Assembly (NCBI RefSeq): GCF_034676725.1
Contig: NZ_JAUCBR010000004.1
Span: forward strand, 511,501-575,500
Direction of reading: 5' to 3'
Length of the DNA stretch: 64,000 nt
Origin: Denitromonas sp.
GTDB taxonomy: Bacteria; Pseudomonadota; Gammaproteobacteria; Burkholderiales; Rhodocyclaceae
The position numbers and the translations under genes are program-made. How positions within the stretch are numbered: the first letter of the stretch is position 1; every line of letters starts with the position of its first letter. Shown in pieces: positions 25,796 through 36,503 of this stretch. Under the pieces are notes generated by a model. That model made no database searches. It was not told the DNA's origin and worked only from the letters and a program-made list of their open reading frames with translations.

Positions 25796-28586
25796 TTATA
25801 GGGTCTTGCGCAATGCGTTGGCTTCTTCGTAGAAGCGGTTACCCACAGGATACTCGCCGGTGAGCGCATTCAGAACCGCCCGGGCATCGTCCTTGCGCCC
25901 GGCCTTGATGTAGCCCTTGGCCAGGTTCAGCGCGATCAACGCCGCCTTGGGCGCGATCTTGTGCGCCTGTTCGAGTTTCTTGACCCCGGCTGCGGCAGCG
26001 CCGCCTTCGACCTCGATCATGCCGACCGTGTCGAGGATGGCGGGGTTGTCCGGCGCCAGTTCCAGCGCCCGCTGCCCATACTCCAGCGCCTTCGGGTCCT
26101 TCTTCTGGCTGGCGATCCATGCCAGGTTGTTCAGCACCAGCGGCTTGTCGGGGGTCATCTCGTTGAGCTGCCGATAGAGCGTGTAGGCCTGGTCGAGGCG
26201 CCCCTGGGTCAGGGCATGTTCGGCCACGTAGGCCGTCACCGGCACATCCTTCGGGTTCGCGGCCAGCCAGTCTTCGGCCAGTTTGTCGCCTTCCTTGCCC
26301 CGCTCGGTGCGCGCCAGCGCCGCATGCAGCTTCACCACCGTCTGCGATGTCGGCGTCAGGGCGTGGGCCTTGCGGAACGGCGCCACGGCCGATGCCCAGT
26401 CCTCCTTCGAGACGTGAACATCGCCCTCGAAGAGGTAGCCCAGGCCGGACTTGGGCAGCTGCTTCTGCAGGTCGCGGGACATGGTCAAGGCCTCATCGAA
26501 GCGCTTGCCGTCGATCATGATGGAGATCAGGACGCGCTGGACTTCGAACAGATCCTGCCGCAAGGCCAGCGAGCGACGAAGGTTGGCCTCGGCCCCCTTG
26601 GCGTCACCGTTCATGAACTGCGCGCGCCCCAGGTCCATCAGCGCCTCGGCATTGTCCGGCTCCTGCGCGGCGCGTTTCTGGAACACCGACACCGCTTGCT
26701 GGACGTCGCCATTGGCCACTTGCGCATGGCCGAGCAGCTTGAGCAAGACGGGATTCTCCGGCGCAATCGTCGCCGCTTCACGCAGGATGGTCAGCGCCTC
26801 GGCCTTCTGCTGGGTCCGCAACAGGAAGTCCGCCAGCTGCAGCTTGGGTCCGAGAACCCCCGGGGCGTGGCTCACTGCCTTGCGGAGCAGGCCGTCGATC
26901 GTCTCGGTGCTGCCGCCCGCCGCCTTTTCAAGCTCGGCCGCCGCCAGGTAGACATCTGCCCGCGCGGGCGACTGATCGAGCATGCGCTTGTAGATGGCCC
27001 GCGCGGCATCGACCTTGCCGGCGCGAAACTCGATCCGCGCCAGGTTGGTCGCCGCGGGGAGGAAGTCGGCCTGCACCTTGAGCGCCGCCTCAAAGGCCTT
27101 GCGCGCGCCGTCGATGTCGCCCTTGCCCAGCAGGATCCCCCCGCGGAGGTTCTGGGCCAGCGCGTTGTCGGGCATTTTCTTTTCGAGAACCGCCTGTGCC
27201 TGCAGGGCCTCGTCAAACTTCCTCTCGCGCAGCAGCGCGGTCACGCGCGCGAAGTCGGCGTAGCCCTCTGATTCATCGAGATCACTGGCCTCGCCGAGGT
27301 CTTTCAGACCGGCGGCGACATTGCCCGCGGCAAGGCGGCTGATGCCCAGGCGCGTGCGCGCACGCGCGTCGTCGGGCTGCTTTTCGACCTGCTTGGCAAA
27401 GTAGCTGGCCGAACGCTCGAAATCACCCGCCAGCAGATAGGCCTGCCCGGCGAGCATCAGCACCTCCGGGACATGACCATAGGATTCGAGCAGCGGCTGC
27501 AGCGCTTCGACCGCTCGCGCGCCATCGCGCTGGGCGAGGTAGGACATCACCAGCAGGCGACGGGCGACCGGATTGCCCGGGGAGGCGGCAAGCACCTTCT
27601 TCAGGTTCACCTGCGCTTGCAGCTGATCGTTCAGCCGGTAGTAGACCGAGCCCGCCAGCAGGTTGCCCGGCAGGTAGTCCGGCGCCAGCTTCAGGACCTC
27701 CTGCACACCATCGCGGCTTTCGGTGAGCCGGTCTTCCTGGAAGTTCGACATAGGCCTGGAGGTAGGTCACCACCGGCGAGGCACCGACCGTCGCCTTCAT
27801 GTCGGCGAGCCGGGCCTTGCCCTCATCGAGGCGCTGGTTCTGCAGCAAGGTACTGACCTGCGCAAAGCGGTAGTTGACGTCCTTGGGCTTGAGGTCGATC
27901 GCCTTCTGCAGCGCCGCCAACCCCTCATCGAGCTGGTTGCTGGCAAAGAGGACTTCGGCGCGGGTCGCGTGGACTTCGGCCACATCCGGCGACGTGGCCA
28001 CCAGCTCATCCAGCGCCTTGAGCGCTTCGTCGTATTTCGCGTCCAGCGCCAGCACCCGCGCCAGGCCGACCTTGGCCAGCGCGTTGTCACCGTCGGCCTT
28101 GAGCGCTTCGCGGTAATCGCGAGCGGCCTCGTCCCGGCTCGTGCTGATGCGCGCGTCACCGAGCACCGTCAGCAGCTCGGACAGCGCCTTCGGGTCTTTC
28201 AGCGCCGTACCGGTATAGGTCTTGATCACTTCGTCGCGCTGTCCTTGGCGCACCAGTGCGCGCGCCAGCATGGGCGTGACGGCCGCCTCGTCGTAGCCGA
28301 GCCGGAGTGCGACCTGGAGTTCCTTGACGGCACCGGCCAACTCACCGCGGTCGTAGTAGATCTTGCCGAGCAGGTAGCGGGCTTCGGGCAGGTCGGGCTT
28401 TTCCTGCAACGCGTTCTTGAGCTGGATCATCGCGGCGCTGGCGTCGTCCTTTGCCAGGTAGCCACGGGCCGATTCGAGCATCTCGTCCGGGTTGCTGCCA
28501 CAGCCGGACAACAGCGCCGCGGCGAGCAGAAAGGTCATCAGGCGGCTGGGCCGCACCCGGCGCGGCGAGAGAGGGGACACAGGCAC
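25796..28586 (-). pseudogene. prsT: PEP-CTERM system TPR lipoprotein PrsT, interrupted by a one-base frameshift
   Basis: If one base at about 27744-27745 is ignored, this encodes 929 residues, the normal PrsT length. It starts at GTG 28586 behind AAGGAGG, with a lipobox LLSGCGSN about 30 residues in, followed by many TPR repeats. The 5' part reads in one frame to the YLQAYVE segment, then continues in another frame from NFQEDRLTES without overlap or loss. The plus strand reads GTTCGAC at 27743-27749; GTCGAC would restore the frame and give YVDFQEDRL. PrsT is an outer-membrane-type lipoprotein associated with exosortase-dependent exopolysaccharide. Decay, sequencing error or frameshifting are all possible. 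Confidence 0.82.
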
Positions 28587-28588
28587 GA

Positions 28589-29956
28589 TCAGGCCTCCTT
28601 CTTGATTCCGAAACGATTCATGAGGTCGTACAGGGTTGGCCGGCTGACGCCAAGCACTTCCGCCGCACGCGCGATGTTTCCGTTGACGCGCGACAACACC
28701 TTGGTCACCGCCGACCGCTCTGCCGCTTCGCGCACCTGGCGCAAGTTGAGCATTTCGAGCGATTCGTCGGCGGTCTCGAGGCCGAGATCCTCCGCCGTGA
28801 CCCGGTTGCCGTCGGCCATGATCACCGCGCGCTTGACGCAGTTTTCCAGCTCACGCACGTTGCCCGGCCACCGGTGCGCCTCGACGGCCGCGACCGCTTC
28901 GTCGCTCAGGCGCATGCTGCCGCGACCATTCTCTTCGGCAAAGCGCTGGACGAAGGCATGGGCGAGCAGGCTGGCATCGCCGGGCCGATCGCGCAGGGGC
29001 GGGATCTCGATCACGATCTCGGCCAGGCGGTAGTACAGGTCTTCGCGGAACCGGCCTTCTTCGATCAGCCGCTTGAGGTCCTGGTGGGTGGCGCAGACCA
29101 CGCGCACATCGACCGGAATCTCGCTGCGGCCGCCAATACGTTCGATCACCCGCTCCTGCAAGAAGCGCAGCAGCTTGGCTTGCAGCGGCATCGGCAGGTC
29201 GCCGATCTCGTCGAGGAACAGGGTCCCCTTGTCGGCGGTTTCGATCTTGCCCGGCGTTTGCTTGACGGCGCCGGTAAAGGCGCCCTTCTCGTAGCCGAAC
29301 AGCTCGGCTTCGAGCAAGGCGTCGGGGATGGCGGCGCAGTTGATGGCAACGAAACGCTGTTTGGCACGGGAGGACAGCTCATGCAGGCCGCGCGCCACCA
29401 CCTCCTTGCCGGTGCCGCTCTCGCCGAGCAAGGCCACCGTCACGTTGTTGGCCGAGGCGACCTTCTCGACGGTGCGACACACCTTGAGCATGCCGGGGTC
29501 GCGGGTGAGCATGCCGCTGAGCGCGGAACCACGCTCTTCCTGCAGGCGCTGGTTCTCCCGCTGCAGGTCATACAGCCGGAACGCCCGGTCGATGGTCAGC
29601 GTCAGGAACTCGGGCTCGAAGGGCTTGGCGAAGAAATCGTAGGCGCCCATGCCGACGGCGCGCACCGCGTTCTCGCGGTCGTGCTGGCCGGTCAGCACGA
29701 TGACCTTGGTGTCGGGCGCCAGCGCCAGCATCTCCTGCAGCAGCGCGAAGCCTTCGCCGACGCCGTCGGGTTCGGGCGGCAGGCCGAGGTCCATCGTCAC
29801 CACTGGCGGCTCGTGACGGCGCAACTGCGCGATGGCACTTTCCCGGTCGCTGGCCAGGATCGTTTCGAAATCGCCAAAAGCCCAGCGCATCTGCTTTTGC
29901 AGCGCCGGGTCATCCTCCACCACCATCAGGGTGCGTTGCTTCTCGGTCATGGTCAT
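28589..29956 (-). CDS. prsR: PEP-CTERM-box response regulator PrsR (NtrC family)
   Basis: 455 residues: an N-terminal receiver domain (phospho-Asp in VVTMDLGLP, conserved Lys in FFAKPFEPE), a sigma-54 AAA+ domain with Walker A GESGTGKE and the sigma-54 contact loop GAFTGA, and a C-terminal Fis-type helix-turn-helix (NIARAAEVLGVSRPTLYDLMNRFG). Its start overlaps the prsK stop (ATGA, 29953-29956) and the prsT GTG start follows two bases after its stop, so the three are coupled. It activates sigma-54 promoters of exopolysaccharide and PEP-CTERM genes. Confidence 0.94.
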   Translation of the reverse strand: MTMTEKQRTLMVVEDDPALQKQMRWAFGDFETILASDRESAIAQLRRHEPPVVTMDLGLPPEPDGVGEGFALLQEMLALAPDTKVIVLTGQHDRENAVRAVGMGAYDFFAKPFEPEFLTLTIDRAFRLYDLQRENQRLQEERGSALSGMLTRDPGMLKVCRTVEKVASANNVTVALLGESGTGKEVVARGLHELSSRAKQRFVAINCAAIPDALLEAELFGYEKGAFTGAVKQTPGKIETADKGTLFLDEIGDLPMPLQAKLLRFLQERVIERIGGRSEIPVDVRVVCATHQDLKRLIEEGRFREDLYYRLAEIVIEIPPLRDRPGDASLLAHAFVQRFAEENGRGSMRLSDEAVAAVEAHRWPGNVRELENCVKRAVIMADGNRVTAEDLGLETADESLEMLNLRQVREAAERSAVTKVLSRVNGNIARAAEVLGVSRPTLYDLMNRFGIKKEA

Positions 29957-32038
29957 GAATCTGTCTGTGCGACGGCCGCTGAATTACTGACGGCCCGTTG
30001 GGGCGCCGGGAGCACGAGTTGCATGACGGTACCGACATCGGGGGTGCAGTCGACCCGGATGTCACCGCCCAACTCGCGCAGATACTGCCGCGCCTCGAAC
30101 ACGCCGATGCCCATGCCACTGGTCTTGGTCGTCTGGAACGGGCGGAACAGCTGGTCGCGAATGAACTCGGGCGACATGCCGCATCCGTTATCCCTGACCT
30201 CGATCAGTGCTCTGGCGTCATCAAGGCGTCGAAGGCATGCCGTTACCATACCATCGTCCTTTGTGGCGTCGAGGGCATTTTGCACGATATGCCCCACCAC
30301 CCGCTCGAGCCGCTCGGCGTTGGCCTGCACCACGACGGGCGAGGCCTCGATCACGATCGAGACCGGCGGCTTGAGCTGCGCGCGCTGCTGGCGAATCCGC
30401 TCGAGCATCTGCCCCAGGTCGACCGGACGATCCCGCTCTATGGCCGTTTTTTTTCTGCAGTTGCTGCATCAGGTCGCGCATCTTCTGCTCGACATGGGCC
30501 ACCGTGTCGAGCATGTCCGCCTGAAACTCGGGGTTCTCCTTGTGGCGCTCGGCGTTTTTCAACATCAGCGACAACTGCGCGACGAGGTTTTTCAGGTCGT
30601 GCACCACGAAGGCGGACATGCGGTTGAAGGCGTCGAACTTGCGCGCCTCGATCAGCGCCTCGGCCGCCTGCATGCGCGCCAGATAGCTGGCGGCCTGGCG
30701 CTGCGCGCTCTTGAGCAGATCGAGCACTTCCCAGTTGACATCGAACGGCGTACGCGGCGACAGCAGCACCACAAAGCCGATCAGCACTTCGCCAGCGGTC
30801 AGGGGCACGACGAGCCAGGCATCGTCCATCTCGGACAGCCAGCGCGGCGGCGTCAGGGCACCATAGGTCTTGGGCCGCATCCGGTATTCCTCGAGATTGA
30901 AGACCCAGCCCTCATCAGCCAGAAAACGGCACAGCGGGTCATCGGCCGATTCCTCGATCGTCGATTCCGGCATGTTCAGACGGGCGCGCATCACGAAGCG
31001 CCCGTGGCCATCGTCCAGCCACAGCCCGCCGCCGGCACTTTCGACCAGATCGGCCAGCGCACCGATGGTCGTCTGGCCGAGGTCCTGGTGGTCACCACTG
31101 GCCGACAGGGCGCGGGTAAACTTGAGCCACTCGATACGGTAGTCGTAGCGGTACGGAAACAGATGCTTGTTGAGCCACACCCGCAGGCGCGCCCGCTGGG
31201 TGCCTGACACGGCCACCACGCCGAGCAGCAGCAGCGCAGCGAAGAACAGCGTCACCTGCAGCGCCCGCCCCCAGTCGCCGCCAAAGTAGCGTACGTAGTA
31301 ACCGGCCGCCGCCACCAGCAGCAGATACAGCCCGGAAGCGGCCAGCGCGGTGGAATGGAAGACCATCTCGCGCGACACCGACAGGCGGATCGCCCATCCG
31401 GGCACCCGCGATGCCGAAATGGCGATCAGCGGCAGCACCAGGGCATGCGCCAGGCCACGGATGCTCCAGATGTCGCGGTCGATGGCGCCGAACAGGAAAG
31501 CATCGGCATACAGATAGAGGTCGAACACCGCCGACGCCGCCATGGCCAGGCAGAACGGCTTGAGCCCCCAGCGCGACTCCGAGGGCAGCAGGCGATAGAG
31601 TTGCTCGACCAGCACCAGGGCATAGACCGCGGCAACCAGGTGCAGGAAGATCAAGGCGCGCAGCGGATCCACAGGCCAGGGCAGCGACAGCAGGGTCATG
31701 CCTGCGGTCGCTGCGCGCAAGGCCACGACAGCGATCGCCACTCGTTGCGGCCAGGTGCGCCGGCTGCCATCGATCTGCCGGATCAACCCGACGACAAAGG
31801 CAAGCCAAGCCGCATCCCGCACCACCGACAGCACGGCAGCCAGCGCGCCCGCGTAGGCCAGGCCGGAAATCATTGCCGCGCCGGCGACGCACCAGGCCGC
31901 ACTGGCCCCAACGGCCAGCAGCAGGCGGCCACCCGCGCCCTTGCCGCGCCAGGCGGCCGCGAGATACACGCCGAACAGCCCGAACGCCGCAGCGGCCAGG
32001 GCATAGCCCCAGACCGCCACGCTCGTCAGTTCAAGCAT
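29953..32038 (-). pseudogene. prsK: PEP-CTERM system sensor histidine kinase PrsK, frame broken at an A8 tract
   Basis: Reading across an A8 run (T8 on the plus strand, 30447-30454) as A7 gives one 694-residue protein of normal PrsK length. It has about eight membrane helices, a GAF-like region near residue 330, a dimerisation/His motif (FVVHDLKNLVAQLSLMLKN), and a C-terminal HATPase with DNGCGM and GMGIGVFEARQYL. As written, the frame ends in unrelated arginine-rich sequence after LQKK, and the ATPase part (MLERIRQQRAQ onward) is out of frame. The break separates the phosphorylated His from the ATP-binding domain. The homopolymer makes slippage or sequencing error plausible. Confidence 0.85.
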
Positions 32039-32084
32039 CTCGAATCACCTTGGCCGGGAACCCGGCCAGCAGGGAAAGGGCGCC

Positions 32085-33470
32085 TTACTGCGCACCCTCG
32101 CCGGTAAGCACCACGCGAACCGTCTCGGCCAGGACAACGATATCCAGCAGCAGCGTATGGTTTTTGACGTAGTACAGATCGTACTGGAGTTTTTGCACGG
32201 CATCATCCACCGACGCGCCGTACTGGTAGCGCACCTGGGCCCATCCGGTCACGCCGGGCTTGACGCAGTGACGCACCGCATAGAACGGGATCTCGGCGGT
32301 GAGCTGGTCGACAAAGAACGGACGCTCGGGCCGCGGCCCCACGAGGCTCATCTCGCCCATGAACACGTTGAACAGCTGGGGCAGTTCGTCGATGCGCAGC
32401 TTGCGGATGATCCGGCCGACCCGGGTGACCCGGTTGTCGTTCGACTGCGCCCAGCGCGGCTTGCCATCCTTCTCGGCATCGGTACCCATGCTACGGAACT
32501 TGATCACCTTGAACTGACGACCATTCTGGCCAACACGCAACTGGCGGTAGAACACCGGGCCGCCGTCTTCGAGCAGGATGATCAGCGCGGTCAGCAGCAT
32601 CACCGGCAAGGCCAGCAGCAGCAGCACCAGCGAAGCGGCCAGGTCGAAGCAGCGCTTGACCAGACTGCGCCAGAAACCCTGGCGGAAGCCGTCGCCGAAG
32701 ATCAGCCAACTGGCCTTCAAGGTGTCGATGCGCACCTGACCCCGCACTCGCTCGTAGAAGGTCGACAAATCGTAAACCTTGACGCCGCGCATCTTGCAGT
32801 CGAGCAGTTCGCGCAGGGGCAGCACACCGCCACGACGCTCGCGCACGGCGACGATGACTTCATTGACGCCCAGTTCATTGACCACGTCGACGACCGCGCC
32901 ACGCTGGGCCAGGATCTGATCGGCGGCCACCGAGGGCGCATCTTCGTCGCCGGTCGGCAGAAAGCCAACGAACTTCAGGCCACGCGAGTCTGGGTCGCGC
33001 AAGACCCGCTCGACCGACTCCGCCTCGGCGCCGGTCCCCAGCACCAGAACCCGCCGCGACAGGAGTGCGCCGAGGCGCCCACGATTGGCAAATCCGCGCA
33101 TCAGCAAGATCAACCCCAGCAAGAGAATCACCGAGACTTCAACCGCTTCCGAAGCGAACTCGCCCCACGGAAGCACCCGGAACACGCCATAGGCTACCGG
33201 AATGCTGACGATGATGCCGACCAGGACCCGCGCCACCACATCTTTCGTCTGCCGCCCGGCCACCGGGCGATAGAAGCCGGTCAGCGTGTTCAGCACGACC
33301 ATGGCCACGGCGAAGAACAAGGCTGACGGCACAATCGTACGCCAGGCCTCGATGCCGACATCGGGCTGCAGCACGATCGCGATGATCACCCCCGCGAACA
33401 ACACCACGGCATCGAAGATGACCTGGTAAAGCGTGGTGGCAGGAAAGTAGTGGCTGAACACTTTGAGCAT
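32085..33470 (-). CDS. XrtA/PEP-CTERM-associated undecaprenyl-phosphate sugar transferase (TIGR03013-like)
   Basis: 461 residues. The N-terminal half carries membrane helices and a CoA-binding-like nucleotide domain (VLVLGTGAEAESVERVL). The C-terminal half is a bacterial sugar transferase (PglC/WbaP-type) with KRCFDLAASLVLL, FYRQLRVGQNGRQFKVIKFRSM, RIDELPQLFNVFMGEMSLVGPRPE and a PGVTGWAQV stretch. It starts exopolysaccharide repeat-unit assembly on the lipid carrier. ATG at 33470 follows AAGGACG. It heads the operon leading to prsK, prsR and prsT. Confidence 0.92.
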   Translation of the reverse strand: MLKVFSHYFPATTLYQVIFDAVVLFAGVIIAIVLQPDVGIEAWRTIVPSALFFAVAMVVLNTLTGFYRPVAGRQTKDVVARVLVGIIVSIPVAYGVFRVLPWGEFASEAVEVSVILLLGLILLMRGFANRGRLGALLSRRVLVLGTGAEAESVERVLRDPDSRGLKFVGFLPTGDEDAPSVAADQILAQRGAVVDVVNELGVNEVIVAVRERRGGVLPLRELLDCKMRGVKVYDLSTFYERVRGQVRIDTLKASWLIFGDGFRQGFWRSLVKRCFDLAASLVLLLLALPVMLLTALIILLEDGGPVFYRQLRVGQNGRQFKVIKFRSMGTDAEKDGKPRWAQSNDNRVTRVGRIIRKLRIDELPQLFNVFMGEMSLVGPRPERPFFVDQLTAEIPFYAVRHCVKPGVTGWAQVRYQYGASVDDAVQKLQYDLYYVKNHTLLLDIVVLAETVRVVLTGEGAQ

Positions 33471-33563
33471 GATTCGTCCTTGCCGGCCCAGTGTGCGCCG
33501 GCATGCAGCGACGCTTGGCACCAACTTGATGTGGACGAAACAATACCCGAGCCCGCCTCAGCA

Positions 33564-33585
33564 GTGCGTGACCCAGATCACACAC
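33564..33585. promoter_or_regulatory. CRP-type inverted repeat upstream of the sugar transferase operon
   Basis: GTGCGTGA - 6 bases - TCACACAC, an almost perfect inverted repeat with one mismatch. Its core CGTGA-N6-TCACA is one base from the CRP/Vfr consensus TGTGA-N6-TCACA. It lies about 94 bases upstream of the sugar transferase ATG. Confidence 0.5.
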
Positions 33586-33673
33586 CAGATTGTCATGGCC
33601 GGGCGGGGCGACGAAAAGCGATCGAACAATTACGTTTTTTCAACCAAAATCAACAACTTGGAATCCGCCACAC

Positions 33674-35239
33674 TCAGTGACTCGTTCCCGACGAGCGTGT
33701 GATTTTGTTGTGCAGGTTGTACTTGCCGACCGGTCGCCGGGCCGGCAAGCGCTTCACTTCCTTGAGCGTGACGGCGTCATAGACGATCAGCGCACCGTCA
33801 TCCTCCCAGAGGCTGGCGAGGGCATAGCGCCCATCACGGGTGAACTCGATGTGAGCCAGCGTCTTGCCGGGTTCGGGGGTCAGTTGCGCGACGACTTCGA
33901 GGCTGTCCTTGTCGATGACCTGCAAGGTGTCGCGCGCCGTGGGGCTCATCATCGAGTCGGTCCAGGCATAGCGCGAGTTCTCATGGCTGCGCATGAAGAA
34001 GCCCGGGCCGAGCGTCTTGATTTCCTTGACCACCGACCAGTCCTTGACGTCGATGACCGTGATCTTGCCGTCTTCGAGGTTGGGCGAGGCCATGACGGTG
34101 CGTCCCCGCCACTCCCAGGTGATGCCGGAACCGAGGTGCGGCATGCCGCCGAGATCGAGGTCGGCGATCTTCTTGCGCACATCGAGATGCACGACCTGGC
34201 CTTTCTTGCCGGCCCGGGTGGCGCCGATCAGTTCCGAGTAGTCCTGGGTGAAGAAGAAATCGTCGAGCACATCGGCCAGCGGCGTGCGGCGCGGGTTGAG
34301 GTAGCCGCGGATGAAGGCGCCCTCTTTGTACTTGAAGTCGTGAATCAGCCCCACGGGGATGTCCTCGACGGTCGGGTCATAGCTGATCTCCCACACCTCG
34401 GGCACATCCTTGAGCGCGGCGACAAAACTCTTGCGCGGGGCGGCGTCATACACCGCAGACACGCGCGAGGACTGCTTGCCCTCCTTGTCGGTCACGTCCA
34501 TCACCTTGATCAGGTTCAGGTCACCATCGAGCAGGACCAGCGAATGCGGCAGGTAGTTGGCCACCGCCACCACCTTGCCGTCGGACGACACCGCCAGGTT
34601 GCGGGTGTTGATGCCGGCACGCACTTCGGCCACCGGCGTGAGGTTCCAGATGTCGTACTTGGTGACCCAGCCGTCGCGCGAGGCAAAGTACACGAAACGC
34701 CCTTCGGGGCTGAACTTTGGGCCGCCATGCAGGGCGAAGCGCGAGGGGAAGCGGTGGATCCGCTCGAGCTTGTCGCCATCGAGAATCGACACATGATGAT
34801 CGCCCGCCTCGACCACAATGAACAGGTTCATCGGGTCGGCGTCGAACGCCGGCTTGGCCGGCAAGGCATTCACGTCGGCGTGGACGAGGCGCGAACCGTT
34901 GATCTGCTCGTCCCCCCAGACCGGCGGTGTGTCCGTCGGCTGGTAGATCCAGGCCACCAGCGCGTCGACCTGCGCATCATCCAGGGTGCTGCCGAAGGCC
35001 GGCATCTGCGTGGCCGCCCGACCGTTGACCACCACCTCGCGCGCGGCCTTCTTGCGCAGGCGCGAGAGGTTGTCGGGCAGCAAGGCCGGGCCCATGGCGC
35101 CGAGCCGGTCGGCGCCATGGCAGCTGGCGCAGTGCTGGGAGAACAGCGCGGCGGCCTCAGCCGGCGCGGGGGCCGCCGTGGCGTGGCTGACGAACAGCGA
35201 CACCGCGAGCAGGACGACGACATGGATCAGTGTGTGCAT
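33674..35239 (-). CDS. nirN: NirN, c-type cytochrome/d1-type protein (dihydro-heme d1 dehydrogenase)
   Basis: 521 residues with a signal peptide (LIHVVVLLAVSLFVSHATA). A cytochrome c domain carries Cys37/Cys40 in CASCH, followed by an eight-bladed propeller of the cd1 type (IVVEAGDHHVSILDGDKLERIHRF onward). NirN is a NirS paralogue that completes heme d1 by introducing the acrylate double bond in the periplasm. It begins 7 bases after the nirJ stop. It is homologous to the NirS encoded at 43096-44766 but lacks nitrite reductase context-specific features. Confidence 0.9.
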   Translation of the reverse strand: MHTLIHVVVLLAVSLFVSHATAAPAPAEAAALFSQHCASCHGADRLGAMGPALLPDNLSRLRKKAAREVVVNGRAATQMPAFGSTLDDAQVDALVAWIYQPTDTPPVWGDEQINGSRLVHADVNALPAKPAFDADPMNLFIVVEAGDHHVSILDGDKLERIHRFPSRFALHGGPKFSPEGRFVYFASRDGWVTKYDIWNLTPVAEVRAGINTRNLAVSSDGKVVAVANYLPHSLVLLDGDLNLIKVMDVTDKEGKQSSRVSAVYDAAPRKSFVAALKDVPEVWEISYDPTVEDIPVGLIHDFKYKEGAFIRGYLNPRRTPLADVLDDFFFTQDYSELIGATRAGKKGQVVHLDVRKKIADLDLGGMPHLGSGITWEWRGRTVMASPNLEDGKITVIDVKDWSVVKEIKTLGPGFFMRSHENSRYAWTDSMMSPTARDTLQVIDKDSLEVVAQLTPEPGKTLAHIEFTRDGRYALASLWEDDGALIVYDAVTLKEVKRLPARRPVGKYNLHNKITRSSGTSH

Positions 35240-35246
35240 GGCGAAC

Positions 35247-36446
35247 TCAGGCGCGGCGGCGCGCGAAGGGGGTCACGGTCAGGCGGGGGCGGACGGCGTC
35301 ATCCGGATTGAGGCCGATCTCGGCGTCGTCCAGATAGCAGGCGGGATCCTCTTCCCACGCATCGCCGGTGGTCTGCTGGGCGCGCACCCGCGTGTTGCCG
35401 CCACAGATGTCGAAATGCGCACAGGCCCCGCAGCGCCCCTTGACCTGGCGCGGCCGCGCCTTGAGGCCGGCCATCAGCGGGTCGGAGGTGTCCGACCAGA
35501 TATCGGAGAACGGGCGCTTGCGCACATTGCCGATGGTGTGGTGCCACCACATGGTGTCGGGGTGCACATTGCCGAGGTTGTCGATGTTGGCCACATTGAC
35601 GCCGCTGGCGTTGCCGCCCCACTGCACCAGCTTGGCACGAATGTGCTCGGCCTTGTCGGGGAAGCGGCGGGCCACCCACTGGTAGAAGTACACGCCGTCG
35701 GCGTCGTTGTTGCCGGTGGTGAACTCGCGCACCCGCCCGGTTTTGAGGTCGTCCAGACAGGTCTCGAAGAGCAGGTCCATGGCCCAGCGGGTGAGTTGGT
35801 GCTGGGCGTCGTCCTTGCGGTTCTTGTTGCCGCGGCCGGCGTAGTTGAGGTGCGAGAAGTAGAAGCGGTCGATGCCCTCGTCGGCGACCAGTTGCAGCAA
35901 GGCTGGCAGGTCGGCCGCGTTGTCCTGGGTCATGGTGAAGCGCACGCCCACCTTGAGGCCGCGGTCGCGGCACAGCCGGATGCCCTCGAGCGAGGCCTCG
36001 AAGGCGCCCTTCATGCGGCGGAATTCATCGTGCGTATCACGGATGCCGTCGAGGCTGACCCCGACGTAGTCGTAGTCGATCTCGGCGATCTGGTCGATGT
36101 TGTCCTGGGTGATCAGCGTGCCGTTCGAGGACAGCGCGGTGTAGAAGCCCATCGACTTCGCCCGGCGGGAGATCTCGAAGATGTCGGGCCGCAACAGCGG
36201 CTCGCCGCCGGAGAGGATCAGCACCGGCACCCGGTAGGCCTTGAGGTTGTCCATGACCGAGAACACCTCGGGCGTATCGAGCTCACCGGGGAAGTTGGTG
36301 TCGGCCGAGATCGAATAACAGTGCTTGCAGGTCAGGTTGCAGCGCCGGATGAGGTTCCAGATCACCACCGGACCGGGCAGGTCACGGCGCGGCCCCACGG
36401 CGGTGGGGTGCTCAAGTTCATGCATGTACTGCGACAGTCGGAACAT
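35247..36446 (-). CDS. nirJ: Heme d1 biosynthesis radical SAM protein NirJ
   Basis: 399 residues. The radical-SAM cluster motif is CX3CX2C at Cys36, Cys40 and Cys43 (RRCNLTCKHCY), with GGEPLLRPD near residue 90. The C-terminal SPASM-type cysteines include the GRCGACAHFDICGGNTR segment. It removes propionate side chains and installs the oxo groups during heme d1 synthesis. ATG at 36446 follows AGGAGT. It is separated from the other nir genes by a divergent HD-GYP gene and has its own FNR/Dnr-like box upstream. Confidence 0.94.
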   Translation of the reverse strand: MFRLSQYMHELEHPTAVGPRRDLPGPVVIWNLIRRCNLTCKHCYSISADTNFPGELDTPEVFSVMDNLKAYRVPVLILSGGEPLLRPDIFEISRRAKSMGFYTALSSNGTLITQDNIDQIAEIDYDYVGVSLDGIRDTHDEFRRMKGAFEASLEGIRLCRDRGLKVGVRFTMTQDNAADLPALLQLVADEGIDRFYFSHLNYAGRGNKNRKDDAQHQLTRWAMDLLFETCLDDLKTGRVREFTTGNNDADGVYFYQWVARRFPDKAEHIRAKLVQWGGNASGVNVANIDNLGNVHPDTMWWHHTIGNVRKRPFSDIWSDTSDPLMAGLKARPRQVKGRCGACAHFDICGGNTRVRAQQTTGDAWEEDPACYLDDAEIGLNPDDAVRPRLTVTPFARRRA

Positions 36447-36503
36447 CGATACGACTCCTGATTCGGGCTTCGGGCATTCTTGCCCGCCCCCCCGCCCCCT
36501 GCG

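Noticed and set aside
33525..33545. Sigma-54 element (TTGGCAC...TTGAT) upstream of the sugar transferase
   Set aside because: Spacing is one base short, the GC of the -12 element is missing, and it faces away from the operon.
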